Source: Paracoccaceae bacterium
GTDB taxonomy: Bacteria; Pseudomonadota; Alphaproteobacteria; Rhodobacterales; Rhodobacteraceae
Assembly: GCA_902631295.1 (NCBI GenBank)
Contig: CACOXV010000011.1
Coordinates: forward strand, 1 to 52,834
DNA: 52,834 nt
Direction: 5' to 3'
The notes under the pieces were generated by a model. That model worked only from the letters and a program-made list of their open reading frames with translations. It made no database searches and was not told the DNA's origin. Shown here piece by piece: positions 1 through 9,232 of the stretch. Position 1 is the stretch's first letter; every line of letters starts with the position of its first letter. Position numbers and translations under genes: made by a program.

Positions 1-179
1 AACCCAATCAAAGAATTCTGTAGCATGGATTATTTTTTTAATAGCAGTTTTATGAAAAGCATTTTGAATGCGGACCATATCTGAAAAATACTTTCAAAAT
101 AGGAGCAGGTTGCACGTTAGTTATATCCCTGTTAAATCTCTGTAGTTGTTTTTGGATTACCTTTTACAGAGGATGTTTT

Positions 180-1262
180 TTGACGAAAACCCTAATTCCG
201 CGTTTAGAAGTTAAGTCACTTACCAAAGTATACAATAATACTAAAGTAGTAGATGATATTTCATTAAGCGTTTTCCCTGGACAAATAACTTGCCTCTTGG
301 GCCCATCTGGTTGTGGAAAATCTACAATTCTTAGAATGATTGCTGGTGTCGAAAATCAATCTTCTGGAGAAGTTTGGGTCGATGGTCAAATGATGTGTGG
401 CTCTGGCTTTAGTGAGCCGCCGGAGAAACGTCACATTGGCCTGATTTTCCAGGATTTTGCTTTATTTCCCCATATGACTGTTTGGCAAAATGTTGGATTT
501 GGTATAGCTAAAACCAGTGAAAACATAAGAGAGAAAGCTTATGATCTTCTTTCAAAGGTTAGTCTGAGTTCGAAATGTGATAATTATCCCCATGAACTGT
601 CTGGTGGCGAACAACAACGCGTTGCTCTCGTTCGTGCACTTGCGCCTAAGCCTCGTATAATGCTTATGGATGAGCCATTTTCTGGTTTAGACAAGCGTCT
701 TCGAGACGATATAAGAGATGAAACTTTAGAGATTTTGAGATCAGAGGAGACTGCTGTTCTGCTAGTTACCCATGAGCCTGAGGAGGCCATGAAAATGGCT
801 GATGAAATAGCATTAATGCGATGTGGAGAAATTGTTCAGATGGGTGCGCCGTACAATCTATATAATGCTCCAGTGGACCGAGCCTCTGTAGCATTTTTTT
901 CTGATGCAAATATTATAAAATCTAAGGTAAACGGTGCACTAGCAAATTCACCATTTGGTCAGTTTCTTGCACCTGGATTAGCTGATGGCACCAGAGTAGA
1001 GATTGTCATCCGACCTCAGCATGTTAGAATAGATTTTGATAGAGACGGGAAAGGCCCTTTACCTACAGTTTCGATGGGTATTGCAGCTCGAGGTTGCGTC
1101 GTGCGTGCTAGATTCCTCGGAAATGAAAGCCTGGTGGAATTTAGAATGGATTTCGATAATAGTATTTTTAAAGTTACGGTCCCAAGTGTATTTTTACCAA
1201 AAGTTGGTCAGCCCTTATGGCTTACTGTTCCACGAGATCGATGTTTTGTTTTCCCTGAATAG
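180..1262 (+). CDS. ABC transporter ATP-binding protein, FbpC/PotA-like
   Basis: ATPase subunit of an importer of the iron(III)/polyamine/sulfate (CUT1-like) class; it would power a membrane permease on the cytoplasmic side. The 360-residue protein has Walker A GPSGCGKS (41-48), Q-loop Q91, signature LSGGEQQ (140-146), Walker B IMLMDEP (160-166) and switch H198, followed by a C-terminal extension of about 130 residues resembling a TOBE regulatory domain. The start is TTG preceded by AGAGGA 6-7 bases upstream; the ATG at 173 is out of frame. No permease or binding-protein gene lies in the window, so partners would sit off the left edge. The exact substrate cannot be told from sequence; iron is the best guess by resemblance. 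Confidence 0.85.
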   Translation: MTKTLIPRLEVKSLTKVYNNTKVVDDISLSVFPGQITCLLGPSGCGKSTILRMIAGVENQSSGEVWVDGQMMCGSGFSEPPEKRHIGLIFQDFALFPHMTVWQNVGFGIAKTSENIREKAYDLLSKVSLSSKCDNYPHELSGGEQQRVALVRALAPKPRIMLMDEPFSGLDKRLRDDIRDETLEILRSEETAVLLVTHEPEEAMKMADEIALMRCGEIVQMGAPYNLYNAPVDRASVAFFSDANIIKSKVNGALANSPFGQFLAPGLADGTRVEIVIRPQHVRIDFDRDGKGPLPTVSMGIAARGCVVRARFLGNESLVEFRMDFDNSIFKVTVPSVFLPKVGQPLWLTVPRDRCFVFPE

Positions 1263-1295
1263 TAAAATATAGAACAAAAAAACTATTTTATTGTG

Positions 1296-1324
1296 TTGCC
1301 TCTTTGATAACTGAGCATTAACAA
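1296..1324 (+). promoter_or_regulatory. Possible promoter of the tat operon
   Basis: TTGCCT (-35), a 17-base spacer and TAACAA (-10) lie about 60 bases before tatA in the gap after the ABC ATPase gene. The match to the sigma-70 consensus is moderate and was found by eye. Confidence 0.3.
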
Positions 1325-1383
1325 CTAAATATGATAGATGAAACAAGAGGGTGTATTGCCTTCAGAGTAAAAGGATCGTTGAG

Positions 1384-1599
1384 ATGCTTAACAATATTGG
1401 ACTTCCTGGTATCTTACTTATTGCGGTAGTTGTACTGGTGCTATTTGGACGTGGTAAAATAAGCTCGCTGATGGGTGAGGTTGGTAAAGGTATTACAGCT
1501 TTTAAAAAAGGTGTTGATGACAGTAAAAAAGGCCTTGAAGAGGAAACTTCAGAGACTGCTAAGGACATTACTCCAGAGACCGAAAAAGATAAGGTCTAG
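1384..1599 (+). CDS. tatA: Sec-independent translocase subunit TatA
   Basis: Pore-forming subunit of the twin-arginine translocase, which exports folded proteins across the inner membrane. The 71-residue protein has one N-terminal membrane helix, the FGRGKI hinge after it, an amphipathic helix and a charged tail, as expected for TatA. The reading frame opens at GTG 1351, but ATG 1384 fits the family N-terminus (MLNNIGLPG) and has AAAGGA about 9 bases upstream. It is first in tatABC, with tatB five bases downstream. Confidence 0.93.
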   Translation: MLNNIGLPGILLIAVVVLVLFGRGKISSLMGEVGKGITAFKKGVDDSKKGLEEETSETAKDITPETEKDKV

Positions 1600-1604
1600 T
1601 TTCA

Positions 1605-2060
1605 ATGTTTGACTTAGGTTGGACCGAGCTACTTCTAATCGGAATAGTCGCTCTAATAGTAGTCGGGCCTAAAGAACTTCCTGTGCTGTTCAGGAAGGCG
1701 GGGCACTTCGTCGGTAAAATAAGAGGGATGGCTCGTGAATTTTCGCGAGCTATGAATAATGCTGCAGACGACGCTGGGGTAGGAGATATATCATCGACAA
1801 TTCGGTCTGCAGCCAACCCTCTAAAATCTAGTGTTGATGCGGTGAAAAAAGCTACAACAGATTACGCGACTTACGACCCCAAGACAGAGACGGGTCAATT
1901 AGCTGGCGAGCGAGCTGAACAGGCTAAGAAAATAAGAGAGCATGCAGAAAAAAAAGCCACAGATAAGTTGCATAACGAAAAGTTTCAAAATTCGGGTAAA
2001 AAGGGATCAACAAAGGGAAAATCAGCAAAAGCTAAAAATACGAGCAGTCTGAAGGATTGA
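1605..2060 (+). CDS. tatB: Sec-independent translocase subunit TatB
   Basis: TatB forms the twin-arginine signal-peptide receptor together with TatC. The 151-residue protein starts MFDLGWTELLLIGIVALIVV, a single membrane helix, followed by the GPKELP hinge and an amphipathic helix. The long, lysine- and alanine-rich tail (after about residue 70) is poorly conserved in the family. The gene sits between tatA and tatC, and its order and length fit the family. Confidence 0.92.
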   Translation: MFDLGWTELLLIGIVALIVVGPKELPVLFRKAGHFVGKIRGMAREFSRAMNNAADDAGVGDISSTIRSAANPLKSSVDAVKKATTDYATYDPKTETGQLAGERAEQAKKIREHAEKKATDKLHNEKFQNSGKKGSTKGKSAKAKNTSSLKD

Positions 2061-2069
2061 GACAAGGTA

Positions 2070-2951
2070 ATGGCAGCAGATGATGACATACAAGATAGCT
2101 CAGCTCCGCTTATTGAGCATTTAGCGGAGTTACGTCAGAGATTAATTTATTCTTTTGTCGCATTTATCATTGGTATGATAATCTGCTTCACAATTTGGAA
2201 CCCCATTTTTAACTTTTTAACGCATCCGTTGTGCTCTGCAATGGCGCTTCGAGGGCACTCAGATTGCGGTCTTATACTAATAAAGCTGCAAGAAGGTTTT
2301 TTTGTAGCTATCTCAATTTCCCTATTGGGAGGTTTAGTTTTATCGTTCCCTTTAATTGGTTTTCAGATGTGGCGCTTTGTGGCCCCAGGATTGTATAAAA
2401 CTGAGAAAAACGCCTTTTTACCGTTTATCATAGCATCGCCATTTATGTTTTTTCTCGGTGCTGCGTTCGCTTATTATATCGTTACTCCCTTGGCTTTTGA
2501 TTTCTTTTTAGGCTTTCAGCAAACTGGAAGTGTCTTAAATGAAGAAAATGTTAATAATGCAGCAGCAGGAATTGCATTTCAGGGTTCAGCTCAAGAGTAT
2601 CTAAGTTTAACAATAAAATTTATAGTAGCTTTTGGTATGTGTTTTCAGTTGCCTGTTTTGCTGACTTTAATGGGTAAAGCAGGGTTAGTGAGCGCTGAGG
2701 GCCTTGGGAATGTGAGAAAGTATGCAGTTGTAGCGATACTGGTTTTGGCCGCGCTCGTCACGCCGCCGGATGTGATTACTCAGGTAATTCTTTTCGTCGT
2801 GGTTTATGGACTATACGAAGTGTCTATCTTTCTTGTTTCACGTGTTGAGAAGAAACGAGAACAGAAGCTTAAAGAAGAGGGCTTCTACGATGACGAAGGC
2901 GATTTTGATGATCCTATTTTGAAAGAATTCGATGAAGACAGAAAAGAGTGA
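2070..2951 (+). CDS. tatC: Sec-independent translocase subunit TatC
   Basis: Multi-spanning receptor subunit of the Tat translocase that binds the twin-arginine signal. The 293-residue protein carries the conserved N-terminal motif [12 protein letters not shown] (14-25) and about six membrane segments, with the family's conserved proline-rich turns (for example [16 protein letters not shown]). The C-terminus is acidic (DDEGDFDDP). The stop overlaps the start of the next gene by 20 bases, so tatC and the DUF815 ATPase are probably cotranscribed. Confidence 0.95.
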   Translation: MAADDDIQDSSAPLIEHLAELRQRLIYSFVAFIIGMIICFTIWNPIFNFLTHPLCSAMALRGHSDCGLILIKLQEGFFVAISISLLGGLVLSFPLIGFQMWRFVAPGLYKTEKNAFLPFIIASPFMFFLGAAFAYYIVTPLAFDFFLGFQQTGSVLNEENVNNAAAGIAFQGSAQEYLSLTIKFIVAFGMCFQLPVLLTLMGKAGLVSAEGLGNVRKYAVVAILVLAALVTPPDVITQVILFVVVYGLYEVSIFLVSRVEKKREQKLKEEGFYDDEGDFDDPILKEFDEDRKE

Positions 2952-3783
2952 TCAGTTTGAAAGAATTGCCGAGGCTTTAGAGCGGCTAGCGCCGAAAAAA
3001 AAAGATTTTCCTGATTTTGATGAATTCTCAGCTTTTATGTGGCACATTGCTCCGGATTATCTCGAGCCGGTGGAGATAACTAACGCGATTGATATTTCAT
3101 TACTCAGAGGTATTGATCAAGTAAGTGATATTTTACTGAACAATACAAGGCAATTTGCGCACGGTTTTCCGGCTAATAATGCGTTGCTTTGGGGTGCACG
3201 TGGTATGGGGAAGTCTTCATTAGTGAAAGCCGTACACGCAAAAATAAATTTAGAAGGCTGTAATCTGAAGATAGTTGAATTGCAGCGGGATGATTTGGGA
3301 TCAGTCAGTAGGCTTTTAAAAGTTCTTAGAGTCCTCCCATTTAGGTTTATACTATTTTGCGATGATTTGAGCTTTAGTTATGATGATCAAAATTATAAAT
3401 CGTTAAAAGCAATATTAGATGGCGGTTTAGAGGGTAGGCCAGAAAATGTTTTATTTTATGCTACATCTAACAGGAGACATCTGATGCCTAGGGATATGAT
3501 TGAAAATGAACGGTCATCTTCGATAAATCCATCGGAAGCTGTTGAAGAAAAAATTTCTTTGTCAGATCGTTTTGGTTTATGGTTGGGATTTCATCCTTGT
3601 TCTCAAGATGTATATTTTGATATTATCGAAGCCTATACACAACATTATAATCTAAAGATTGATCGTTTAGAACTGGAAGCTAAGGCCACTGAATGGGCTC
3701 GTACTCGCGGATCTCGCTCTGGAAGAGTTGCTTGGCAGTTTTTTGTTGATTTGGCTGGAAGTCATAGTTTAACTATAAAATAG
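2932..3783 (+). CDS. DUF815 family AAA-type ATPase
   Basis: P-loop ATPase of the DUF815 family, whose role is not established. The 283-residue protein has Walker [10 protein letters not shown] (88-96) and a Walker B-like [10 protein letters not shown] (139-148). A late [10 protein letters not shown] stretch resembles a C-terminal helical element. The start ATG lies 20 bases inside tatC, implying translational coupling. In many Rhodobacteraceae this gene lies downstream of an nlpD-like gene; here it follows tatC and faces nlpD tail to tail. Confidence 0.85.
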   Translation: MKTEKSDQFERIAEALERLAPKKKDFPDFDEFSAFMWHIAPDYLEPVEITNAIDISLLRGIDQVSDILLNNTRQFAHGFPANNALLWGARGMGKSSLVKAVHAKINLEGCNLKIVELQRDDLGSVSRLLKVLRVLPFRFILFCDDLSFSYDDQNYKSLKAILDGGLEGRPENVLFYATSNRRHLMPRDMIENERSSSINPSEAVEEKISLSDRFGLWLGFHPCSQDVYFDIIEAYTQHYNLKIDRLELEAKATEWARTRGSRSGRVAWQFFVDLAGSHSLTIK

Positions 3784-3795
3784 CACTTTGGTGCT
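3782..3795. terminator. Short hairpin between convergent genes
   Basis: AGCAC-TTTG-GTGCT forms a perfect 5-bp stem with a 4-base loop in the gap between the DUF815 and nlpD-like stops. No good T-run follows on either strand, so terminator function is only possible. Confidence 0.25.
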
Positions 3796-3801
3796 GAATA
3801 A

Positions 3802-4965
3802 TTAATCTTTGTTTAGATAATTTAATGGGTCTATACTCTCAAAGCCCTCTCGAATTTCAAAATGAAGATATGGAGGATCTCCTTCAGGGATCTCTCCTAA
3901 TACTTCTCCGCGAACAACATTCTGATTGTTAGAGACTTGAATGTTTGTAAGGTTTGCGTAGACCGTTAAAATATTTTTGGGATGTTTAAGAACAACAATT
4001 GCGATTTGATTTGTGTCCTCAGTTACCGTAGCCACTACTCCATTATCTGCTGCAACCACTCTGGTACCCGGTTGAGCGGTAAAGTCGATTCCATCATTTT
4101 TATTCTTTGAATATTCTCTGATTATTAAGCCCTCTATGGGATAAGCCATACGTCCAGTTTCGGGCACTGATATTGGATTAATGGATGGTTCTATTGACTC
4201 TTGCCTGGCAATATTGCGAGGTTGTGGTTTTTTGGAGCTAGGTGGAGGTGGAGCCAAAGAAGTTAGTTCTTCTTTTTTAGAGCTTTTTTGGATTTTATTA
4301 TCAACCAAAGGAACAATAAGAATCTGTCCTTCTCTAACCGAATAGTCGCTATCTAGTCCATTCCAATCAGCTAAAGATCGAACTGAGACATTGTAAAGAC
4401 GAGATATAATAAATGCCGTTTCCCCTCGCACAACTTTATGCTTGATGGGGTCTACTAAATTTTTTTTATCGGTTGATGTAGGGTTTGTGCGCTTATTATC
4501 AGAGCCACCAACTATTTTTATAGCGGTATCGGCGAGTTCTAATATGTTGAGATCTTTTGAAAGCGTCGTTTCCTCTATCTCTTCACCGTCAGCGAAATCT
4601 TGTTCGACGTTAGTAGAAATTTTAGGAAGCGCGAGTACTTCACCGTTACGTAGTCTTTGTCCCTTTGCCAAACCATTATATCTAGCTAGGTCGTTTTCGT
4701 CCTGTCCGAGCCGTCTAGCCATAGTTTCAATAGTATCTCCTCTTCTAGCGATTGCTACTTGATAAGTGGGATAATTAATTACGCCTAGTTCGTTTGCTTT
4801 AGGTCTAGATTGAGTGGCTTGTAAGGCTGCATCGGAGGTATCAAAAGAATTACCACGAAAATCAAAATCAAAATTACTCAAAGGTGAGTTCGCACATGCA
4901 TTTAAACTCCCAAAAATTAACAGATAAAGAAAATATTTTAATTTGATTAATTTGGACCTATCCAT
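3802..4965 (-). CDS. NlpD-like lipoprotein, two LysM domains plus degenerate M23 domain
   Basis: Predicted cell-envelope lipoprotein that binds peptidoglycan and probably activates a murein amidase rather than cutting itself. The 387-residue protein has a lipobox LNAC (cysteine 24), LysM domains at about 68-113 and 175-219, a proline-rich linker, and an M23/LytM domain at about 272-385. Of the usual metal ligands, the first His is Asn290 (NDGID instead of HxGID), the His of the TxYxH motif is Asn338, and HLHFE reads YLHFE, so the zinc site is lost. It is third in surE-pcm-nlpD, a common proteobacterial order. Confidence 0.88.
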   Translation of the reverse strand: MDRSKLIKLKYFLYLLIFGSLNACANSPLSNFDFDFRGNSFDTSDAALQATQSRPKANELGVINYPTYQVAIARRGDTIETMARRLGQDENDLARYNGLAKGQRLRNGEVLALPKISTNVEQDFADGEEIEETTLSKDLNILELADTAIKIVGGSDNKRTNPTSTDKKNLVDPIKHKVVRGETAFIISRLYNVSVRSLADWNGLDSDYSVREGQILIVPLVDNKIQKSSKKEELTSLAPPPPSSKKPQPRNIARQESIEPSINPISVPETGRMAYPIEGLIIREYSKNKNDGIDFTAQPGTRVVAADNGVVATVTEDTNQIAIVVLKHPKNILTVYANLTNIQVSNNQNVVRGEVLGEIPEGDPPYLHFEIREGFESIDPLNYLNKD

Positions 4966-5000
4966 TTAACAATTTCCAAGAACTATATTATACAATATCC

Positions 5001-5651
5001 CTATCCATAGATATCTTCTTCTCTTCCTTCGAGCAATGGTACAAAGCGCACATCGCACAAATCCTCATATTTAAAGTTTTTTTCTGTTCGCTCTACTCTA
5101 ATCAGTTTTTGAATTTCATCGGATTGGCCCACCGGTATTACCATAATACCGCCAATCTTTAATTGATTAAGTAATGTTGGCGGAGGATCTTCGGCCGCAG
5201 CAGTTACAATTATTCTGTCAAACGGTTGTTGTTCAACGACTCCTTGGCTGCCATCACCCCAAACAGAAGTAATGTTATTTAACTGTAATTTTCTAAAAAT
5301 TGCTCTAGCCTCCTCATAGAGCGGCTTGAACCTTTCAACCGAGTAAATTCTGCGTGCTAGTTTGCTTAATATGGCCGTTTGGTAACCCGATCCTGTACCA
5401 ATTTCCAAAATTTTATTACGATTAGTTATCCTCAACGCTTGCGTCATTAACCCTACAATTGATGGTTGGCTTATGGTTTGGCCGCACTCAATCGGAAGTG
5501 GAGTATCTTCATAGGCTCTTTGTGCAAACAAACCCTTAAGAAATTGCTCTCTATTAACCATCTCTAGTGCCTTAAGTACATTATTATCAACTACTCCTTT
5601 TGAACGAATAGATAAGATAAACTGCATCTTTTGCTCATCATTGCTATTCAT
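5001..5651 (-). CDS. pcm: Protein-L-isoaspartate O-methyltransferase
   Basis: SAM-dependent repair enzyme that methylates L-isoaspartyl residues in damaged proteins. The 216-residue length is typical. It has the substrate-side motif GQTISQP (57-63), the SAM-binding motif [11 protein letters not shown] (83-92), and the later [12 protein letters not shown] and GGIMVIPVG stretches. The start ATG overlaps the surE stop by 4 bases, so the pair is translationally coupled. Confidence 0.94.
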   Translation of the reverse strand: MNSNDEQKMQFILSIRSKGVVDNNVLKALEMVNREQFLKGLFAQRAYEDTPLPIECGQTISQPSIVGLMTQALRITNRNKILEIGTGSGYQTAILSKLARRIYSVERFKPLYEEARAIFRKLQLNNITSVWGDGSQGVVEQQPFDRIIVTAAAEDPPPTLLNQLKIGGIMVIPVGQSDEIQKLIRVERTEKNFKYEDLCDVRFVPLLEGREEDIYG

Positions 5652-6421
5652 TGGTTCTCCTCAAAGTCGGCCATCCTATCAATAGCGGTTAGGTCTGCTC
5701 TCATTGGTGTTAAGGAAATATAGCCTGATAAATTAGCCGCAACATCTGAATTTTTACTGACCTTAATATGTTGATTTCCACCTTTGATAAATAAAAACTC
5801 TTTTCCGCTGTAAGTTTTAAATGGACTTACTCCAAAAGTTGTATTTGGCCTCAATCCTTGGGGCACAACAGCCACCCCTTTTACAATTTCTGTCGGAGGA
5901 AAGTTTACGTTGTAAAACACTTTGTAACCGCCTTCAGTGTGCTCGTCTTTGTTAAGGATTTTATGAATAACACTCAAACCATTATGAATTGCTGGGTTAA
6001 ATGGATTGGACATTTTTTCTGACTCAGGTCCCAAATATTGTGATAATGCGATGGAGGTAACTCCTTGAAGAGCTCCCTCTAGAGCGGCACCGATCGTACC
6101 AGAGTAAAGTACATTTTCCGCGGAATTATTACCCCTATTTACTCCCGAAAGAACTAATGAAGGTGGATCTTTTTTCATGACATGATGTATTCCAGCAATT
6201 ACGCAATCAGCTGGATATCCAGAAACAGAATAACGGTTTTTTGAAATTTTATCGAGACGCATGGGTTCATTGTAACTTACACAATGTGCAACCCCCGATC
6301 TTTCACTGGTTGGAGCAATGATAAAGATATTTTCTTCGTTTGTTAAGCTCCTAGCTAATGTCTCAAGGACCTTTAAACCAGGGGCGTTAATTCCATCATC
6401 ATTAGTAATAAGTATTCGCAT
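5648..6421 (-). CDS. surE: 5'/3'-nucleotidase SurE
   Basis: Metal-dependent nucleoside-monophosphate phosphatase. The 257-residue protein opens with [10 protein letters not shown], and the metal-binding residues D8, D9, S39 and N95 (SGVNRGNN) are all present. It is the first gene of surE-pcm-nlpD and overlaps pcm by 4 bases. The serS gene that often precedes surE in relatives is absent here. Confidence 0.95.
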   Translation of the reverse strand: MRILITNDDGINAPGLKVLETLARSLTNEENIFIIAPTSERSGVAHCVSYNEPMRLDKISKNRYSVSGYPADCVIAGIHHVMKKDPPSLVLSGVNRGNNSAENVLYSGTIGAALEGALQGVTSIALSQYLGPESEKMSNPFNPAIHNGLSVIHKILNKDEHTEGGYKVFYNVNFPPTEIVKGVAVVPQGLRPNTTFGVSPFKTYSGKEFLFIKGGNQHIKVSKNSDVAANLSGYISLTPMRADLTAIDRMADFEENQ

Positions 6422-6495
6422 TATCTCAGATTAATTTTAGTAACTTGTGTAGGACTGAATTACCACTTCTACAATAGTATCGTTATTAATAGAAC

Positions 6496-7144
6496 CTATC
6501 GATCAAAAAGTGTTGCTAAAACACGCTTTGCTTCAATTTTGGGAGATAATAAATTTTCTTTATTTTCTCCAGGAAAAAACCGGGCTCGCAAGGCAGTTTT
6601 CATTGGGGATGGTCTAAAAAACAGTAACGTTTGGACCAAATGTTTTACATTCATTTGCCCATGATTGCACTAATGATATTTGCGCGCTTTTCGACGATCC
6701 ATATGCCCCATAGAACTTCATGCCACTGCATGGATCATCAAAAAATAAAGCATCACCTTTTTTATTAATAAGGGGGCTTATAAAGTTAATAAGTAATGCG
6801 GTTGCGGTGACATTAGTAGAAATAGTTTTGTCCAAATCTCCTAAGTCAATTGTGTTCAGTGGACTTAATGGTGGCGCGTGAATTGCTGTATGTGCCCAAA
6901 AATCAATTCTGCCCCATTTTTCAAATATCGAAGTGAACAGCTGGCTCATAGCGTCTCTATTTGTTATGTCCATTGGAGCTAATGTTGCAGTTCCATTTTT
7001 TAATTTTATTTTATCATCTAATTCTTCGAGTCCGCCCACGGTCCGAGCAACGGCTATTATGTGGTGATTTTCACTTAATTTTTCTGATAGTGCTGCTCCT
7101 AGCCCACGAGAAGCACCAGTAATTAACGCTATTTTTTCGGTCAT
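6496..7144 (-). pseudogene. SDR family oxidoreductase, split by a +1 frameshift
   Basis: Short-chain dehydrogenase with the NAD(P)-binding motif GASRGLG near residues 10-16 and the catalytic YGSSK (YxxxK). The open frame stops after 176 codons at 6614. The frame then continues as FRPSPMKTALRARFFPGEN... to a stop at 6496-6498. The whole span is 649 bases (216 codons plus one base). The lesion falls in a run of six T on the coding strand (A at 6616-6621); five would restore one 215-residue protein of normal SDR length with a plausible C-terminus. It follows cvpA, the usual place for this SDR in Rhodobacteraceae. It may be a recent pseudogene, a sequencing error or a slippage site. Confidence 0.75.
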
Positions 7145-7228
7145 AGGGTCAGCTTTCAGATTTTATGTTCAATGATATCTTTGATTATTCAAAAATTTAG
7201 CAGATTAATTTAATCAAATTCTTCTGTT

Positions 7229-7780
7229 TTATTCGCATGTTTTCACTAATACTTCATATTTTTCAATAATCCAGCCTAAAGCTCTTTCGGGGTTTTGCGC
7301 TTTAATAGATGCTATCATATCCTCAAATATTAATGCACTTTTACTGGCATCTATTTGAGGGATTGTATTATCCCCTAAGATTGCCAAATAAGCAAAGAAG
7401 GTAATCGCAATTAAAAATAGCCCGCGAAGTATGCCAAAAACAAACCCTAAGGCTTGATCAATTCGAGTAAGACGGGTTTTATTTATCACAGTACTTAAAA
7501 GTGGCGTGAAAAACGAAAAAATCAGCAGGCTTAGAGCAAATACGCTTGCGAATGCTGCAATTATAGCTAATTCGCAACTGTCGGCTAATATTGGCCCAAG
7601 TAATGGAATTTCTTTTATTAATGGAGTTGTTAAGGGAGCGAAAACAAAAGATATAATGGAGGAAAAAACCCATCCCATTATTGCCATTATTTCCCTGGTC
7701 AGGCCGCGAGCATACGCAAGTATTGCTGAGATCAATACTATAACTATGACTATGCCATCTACAATGTTAAGGCTTTCCAT
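7229..7780 (-). CDS. cvpA: CvpA family membrane protein
   Basis: Inner-membrane protein of the CvpA (colicin V production) family, whose biochemical role is unclear. It has 183 residues and about four hydrophobic segments; the N-terminal part reads LNIVDGIVIV and LAYARGLTREIMAIMGW, the conserved family signature. The frame opens at TTG 7795, but ATG 7780 is preferred because GAGGT lies about 10 bases upstream and the protein then begins MESLNIVDG as in relatives. The start lies 14 bases inside the end of radA. Confidence 0.88.
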   Translation of the reverse strand: MESLNIVDGIVIVIVLISAILAYARGLTREIMAIMGWVFSSIISFVFAPLTTPLIKEIPLLGPILADSCELAIIAAFASVFALSLLIFSFFTPLLSTVINKTRLTRIDQALGFVFGILRGLFLIAITFFAYLAILGDNTIPQIDASKSALIFEDMIASIKAQNPERALGWIIEKYEVLVKTCE

Positions 7781-9167
7781 CGCCCAATACCTCAATTGTA
7801 CCTTTATATTTTTGCATCATACTTACAAAGTCGCGAAGGTTGTTTGTCTCTCGAATATTTATTCCGTGTATGGAATTTTTTTTGTTTCGCGTTGCAGTGA
7901 TTGCTTCGATAAATCCTAACTTTTGTGCCTCTTTTAATCTACTGCCCACTTGACTTACTTGTCGAACGGCTCCTGATAGACTAATTTCTCCAAAAACAAC
8001 AGAGTTTGCTGGAAAAATATATTCTTCTCTTGCAGAAAAAATAGCGCCGGCTACTGCTAAATCCGCTGCAGGTTCATTTATTTTTATTCCACCAGCTATG
8101 TTCAAATAAACATCGAAGTTGGCAAAGCTGATACCGCAACGGGATTCCAATACAGCCAGGATCATTGATAAGCGGTTTCCGTCCCAACCTATAACATTTC
8201 GTCGCGGTTGGCTGAGTGTCGAGGGTGTAACTAGAGCCTGAAACTCTACTAAGATTGGTCTGGTCCCTTCAATACCTGCAAAAACTACGGAACCGGGTAT
8301 ATTTTTGCCTCTTTCCGATAAAAAAAGTTCTGAAGGGTTTTTTACTTGAGCTAACCCATCAGTTACCATTTCAAACACGCCAATTTCATCAACTGGCCCA
8401 AATCTATTCTTTACTGCTCTCAAAATTCTGAATTGATGGCCTCTCTCGCCTTCAAAATGTAGTACTGTATCTACCATATGTTCAACTACGCGAGGTCCAG
8501 CAATTTGGCCTTCTTTAGTTACATGCCCAACCATTATTACTGCACTTCCAGTGCGTTTTGCAAAATTGGTAAGCTCGAATGCTACGGATCTTACCTGTGA
8601 TACGCTTCCTGGTGCACTGTCCACAGTATCAGCCCAAATTGTCTGGATTGAGTCAATTATTACAAGATCTGGTTTTTCATCTTCAAAGGTTGTGAGTATA
8701 TTTCTTAAATTAGTTTCTGAACCCAACCGTATCGGGGCGGTCGACAAACCTAAACGTTCCGCACGTAATTGTACTTGCGAAGCTGCTTCTTCGCCGGATA
8801 TGTATAAAACCTTTAGACCTGCTAAACCAAATTTAGCCGCTGCTTGCAGCAATATAGTAGATTTGCCGATACCGGGGTCGCCTGATAGCAATATTGCAGA
8901 TGAACTTACGAGTCCGTTTCCAAGAACACGGTCAAATTCAGCAATGCCGGACTTCGAATACGAATGAAATTCAAGGTTCGGCGAAAGATCACTTAATGAT
9001 ACTTTCTCGCCTTTTTCATTACCGATTGAGATTTTATGGGGGCCATTTGAGAACGCTTTGCTCTCCTGTAAAGTATTCCAGTCACCGCAACCATCACAGC
9101 GCCCAGCCCATTTATTAGTTACCATCCCACAAGATGAACAAGAGTATGATTTTGAGGTTTTGGCCAT
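7767..9167 (-). CDS. radA: DNA repair protein RadA
   Basis: RecA-like ATPase that promotes branch migration during recombinational repair. The protein from ATG 9167 has 466 residues: a four-cysteine zinc finger (C10, C13, C24, C27), a RecA-type core with Walker A GDPGIGKS (96-103), the RadA-specific KNRFG motif, and a C-terminal Lon-protease-like domain. The frame extends 10 codons upstream to TTG 9197, but MAKTSKSYSC matches the family start. It lies between mlaF and cvpA in a conserved order. Confidence 0.95.
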   Translation of the reverse strand: MAKTSKSYSCSSCGMVTNKWAGRCDGCGDWNTLQESKAFSNGPHKISIGNEKGEKVSLSDLSPNLEFHSYSKSGIAEFDRVLGNGLVSSSAILLSGDPGIGKSTILLQAAAKFGLAGLKVLYISGEEAASQVQLRAERLGLSTAPIRLGSETNLRNILTTFEDEKPDLVIIDSIQTIWADTVDSAPGSVSQVRSVAFELTNFAKRTGSAVIMVGHVTKEGQIAGPRVVEHMVDTVLHFEGERGHQFRILRAVKNRFGPVDEIGVFEMVTDGLAQVKNPSELFLSERGKNIPGSVVFAGIEGTRPILVEFQALVTPSTLSQPRRNVIGWDGNRLSMILAVLESRCGISFANFDVYLNIAGGIKINEPAADLAVAGAIFSAREEYIFPANSVVFGEISLSGAVRQVSQVGSRLKEAQKLGFIEAITATRNKKNSIHGINIRETNNLRDFVSMMQKYKGTIEVLGDGKP

Positions 9168-9232
9168 ACCACACTTGTGCCAATTGTTTCTTAGCAATTC
9201 AAGTTGATTAAAAATTATTCAAAAATTTTTAA

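Noticed and set aside
2-55. Open frame ending TGA with a hydrophobic end (SVAWIIFLIAVL), possibly the end of a permease
   Set aside because: Only 17 residues are visible at the window edge. A permease upstream of the ABC ATPase is plausible, but nothing confirms it.
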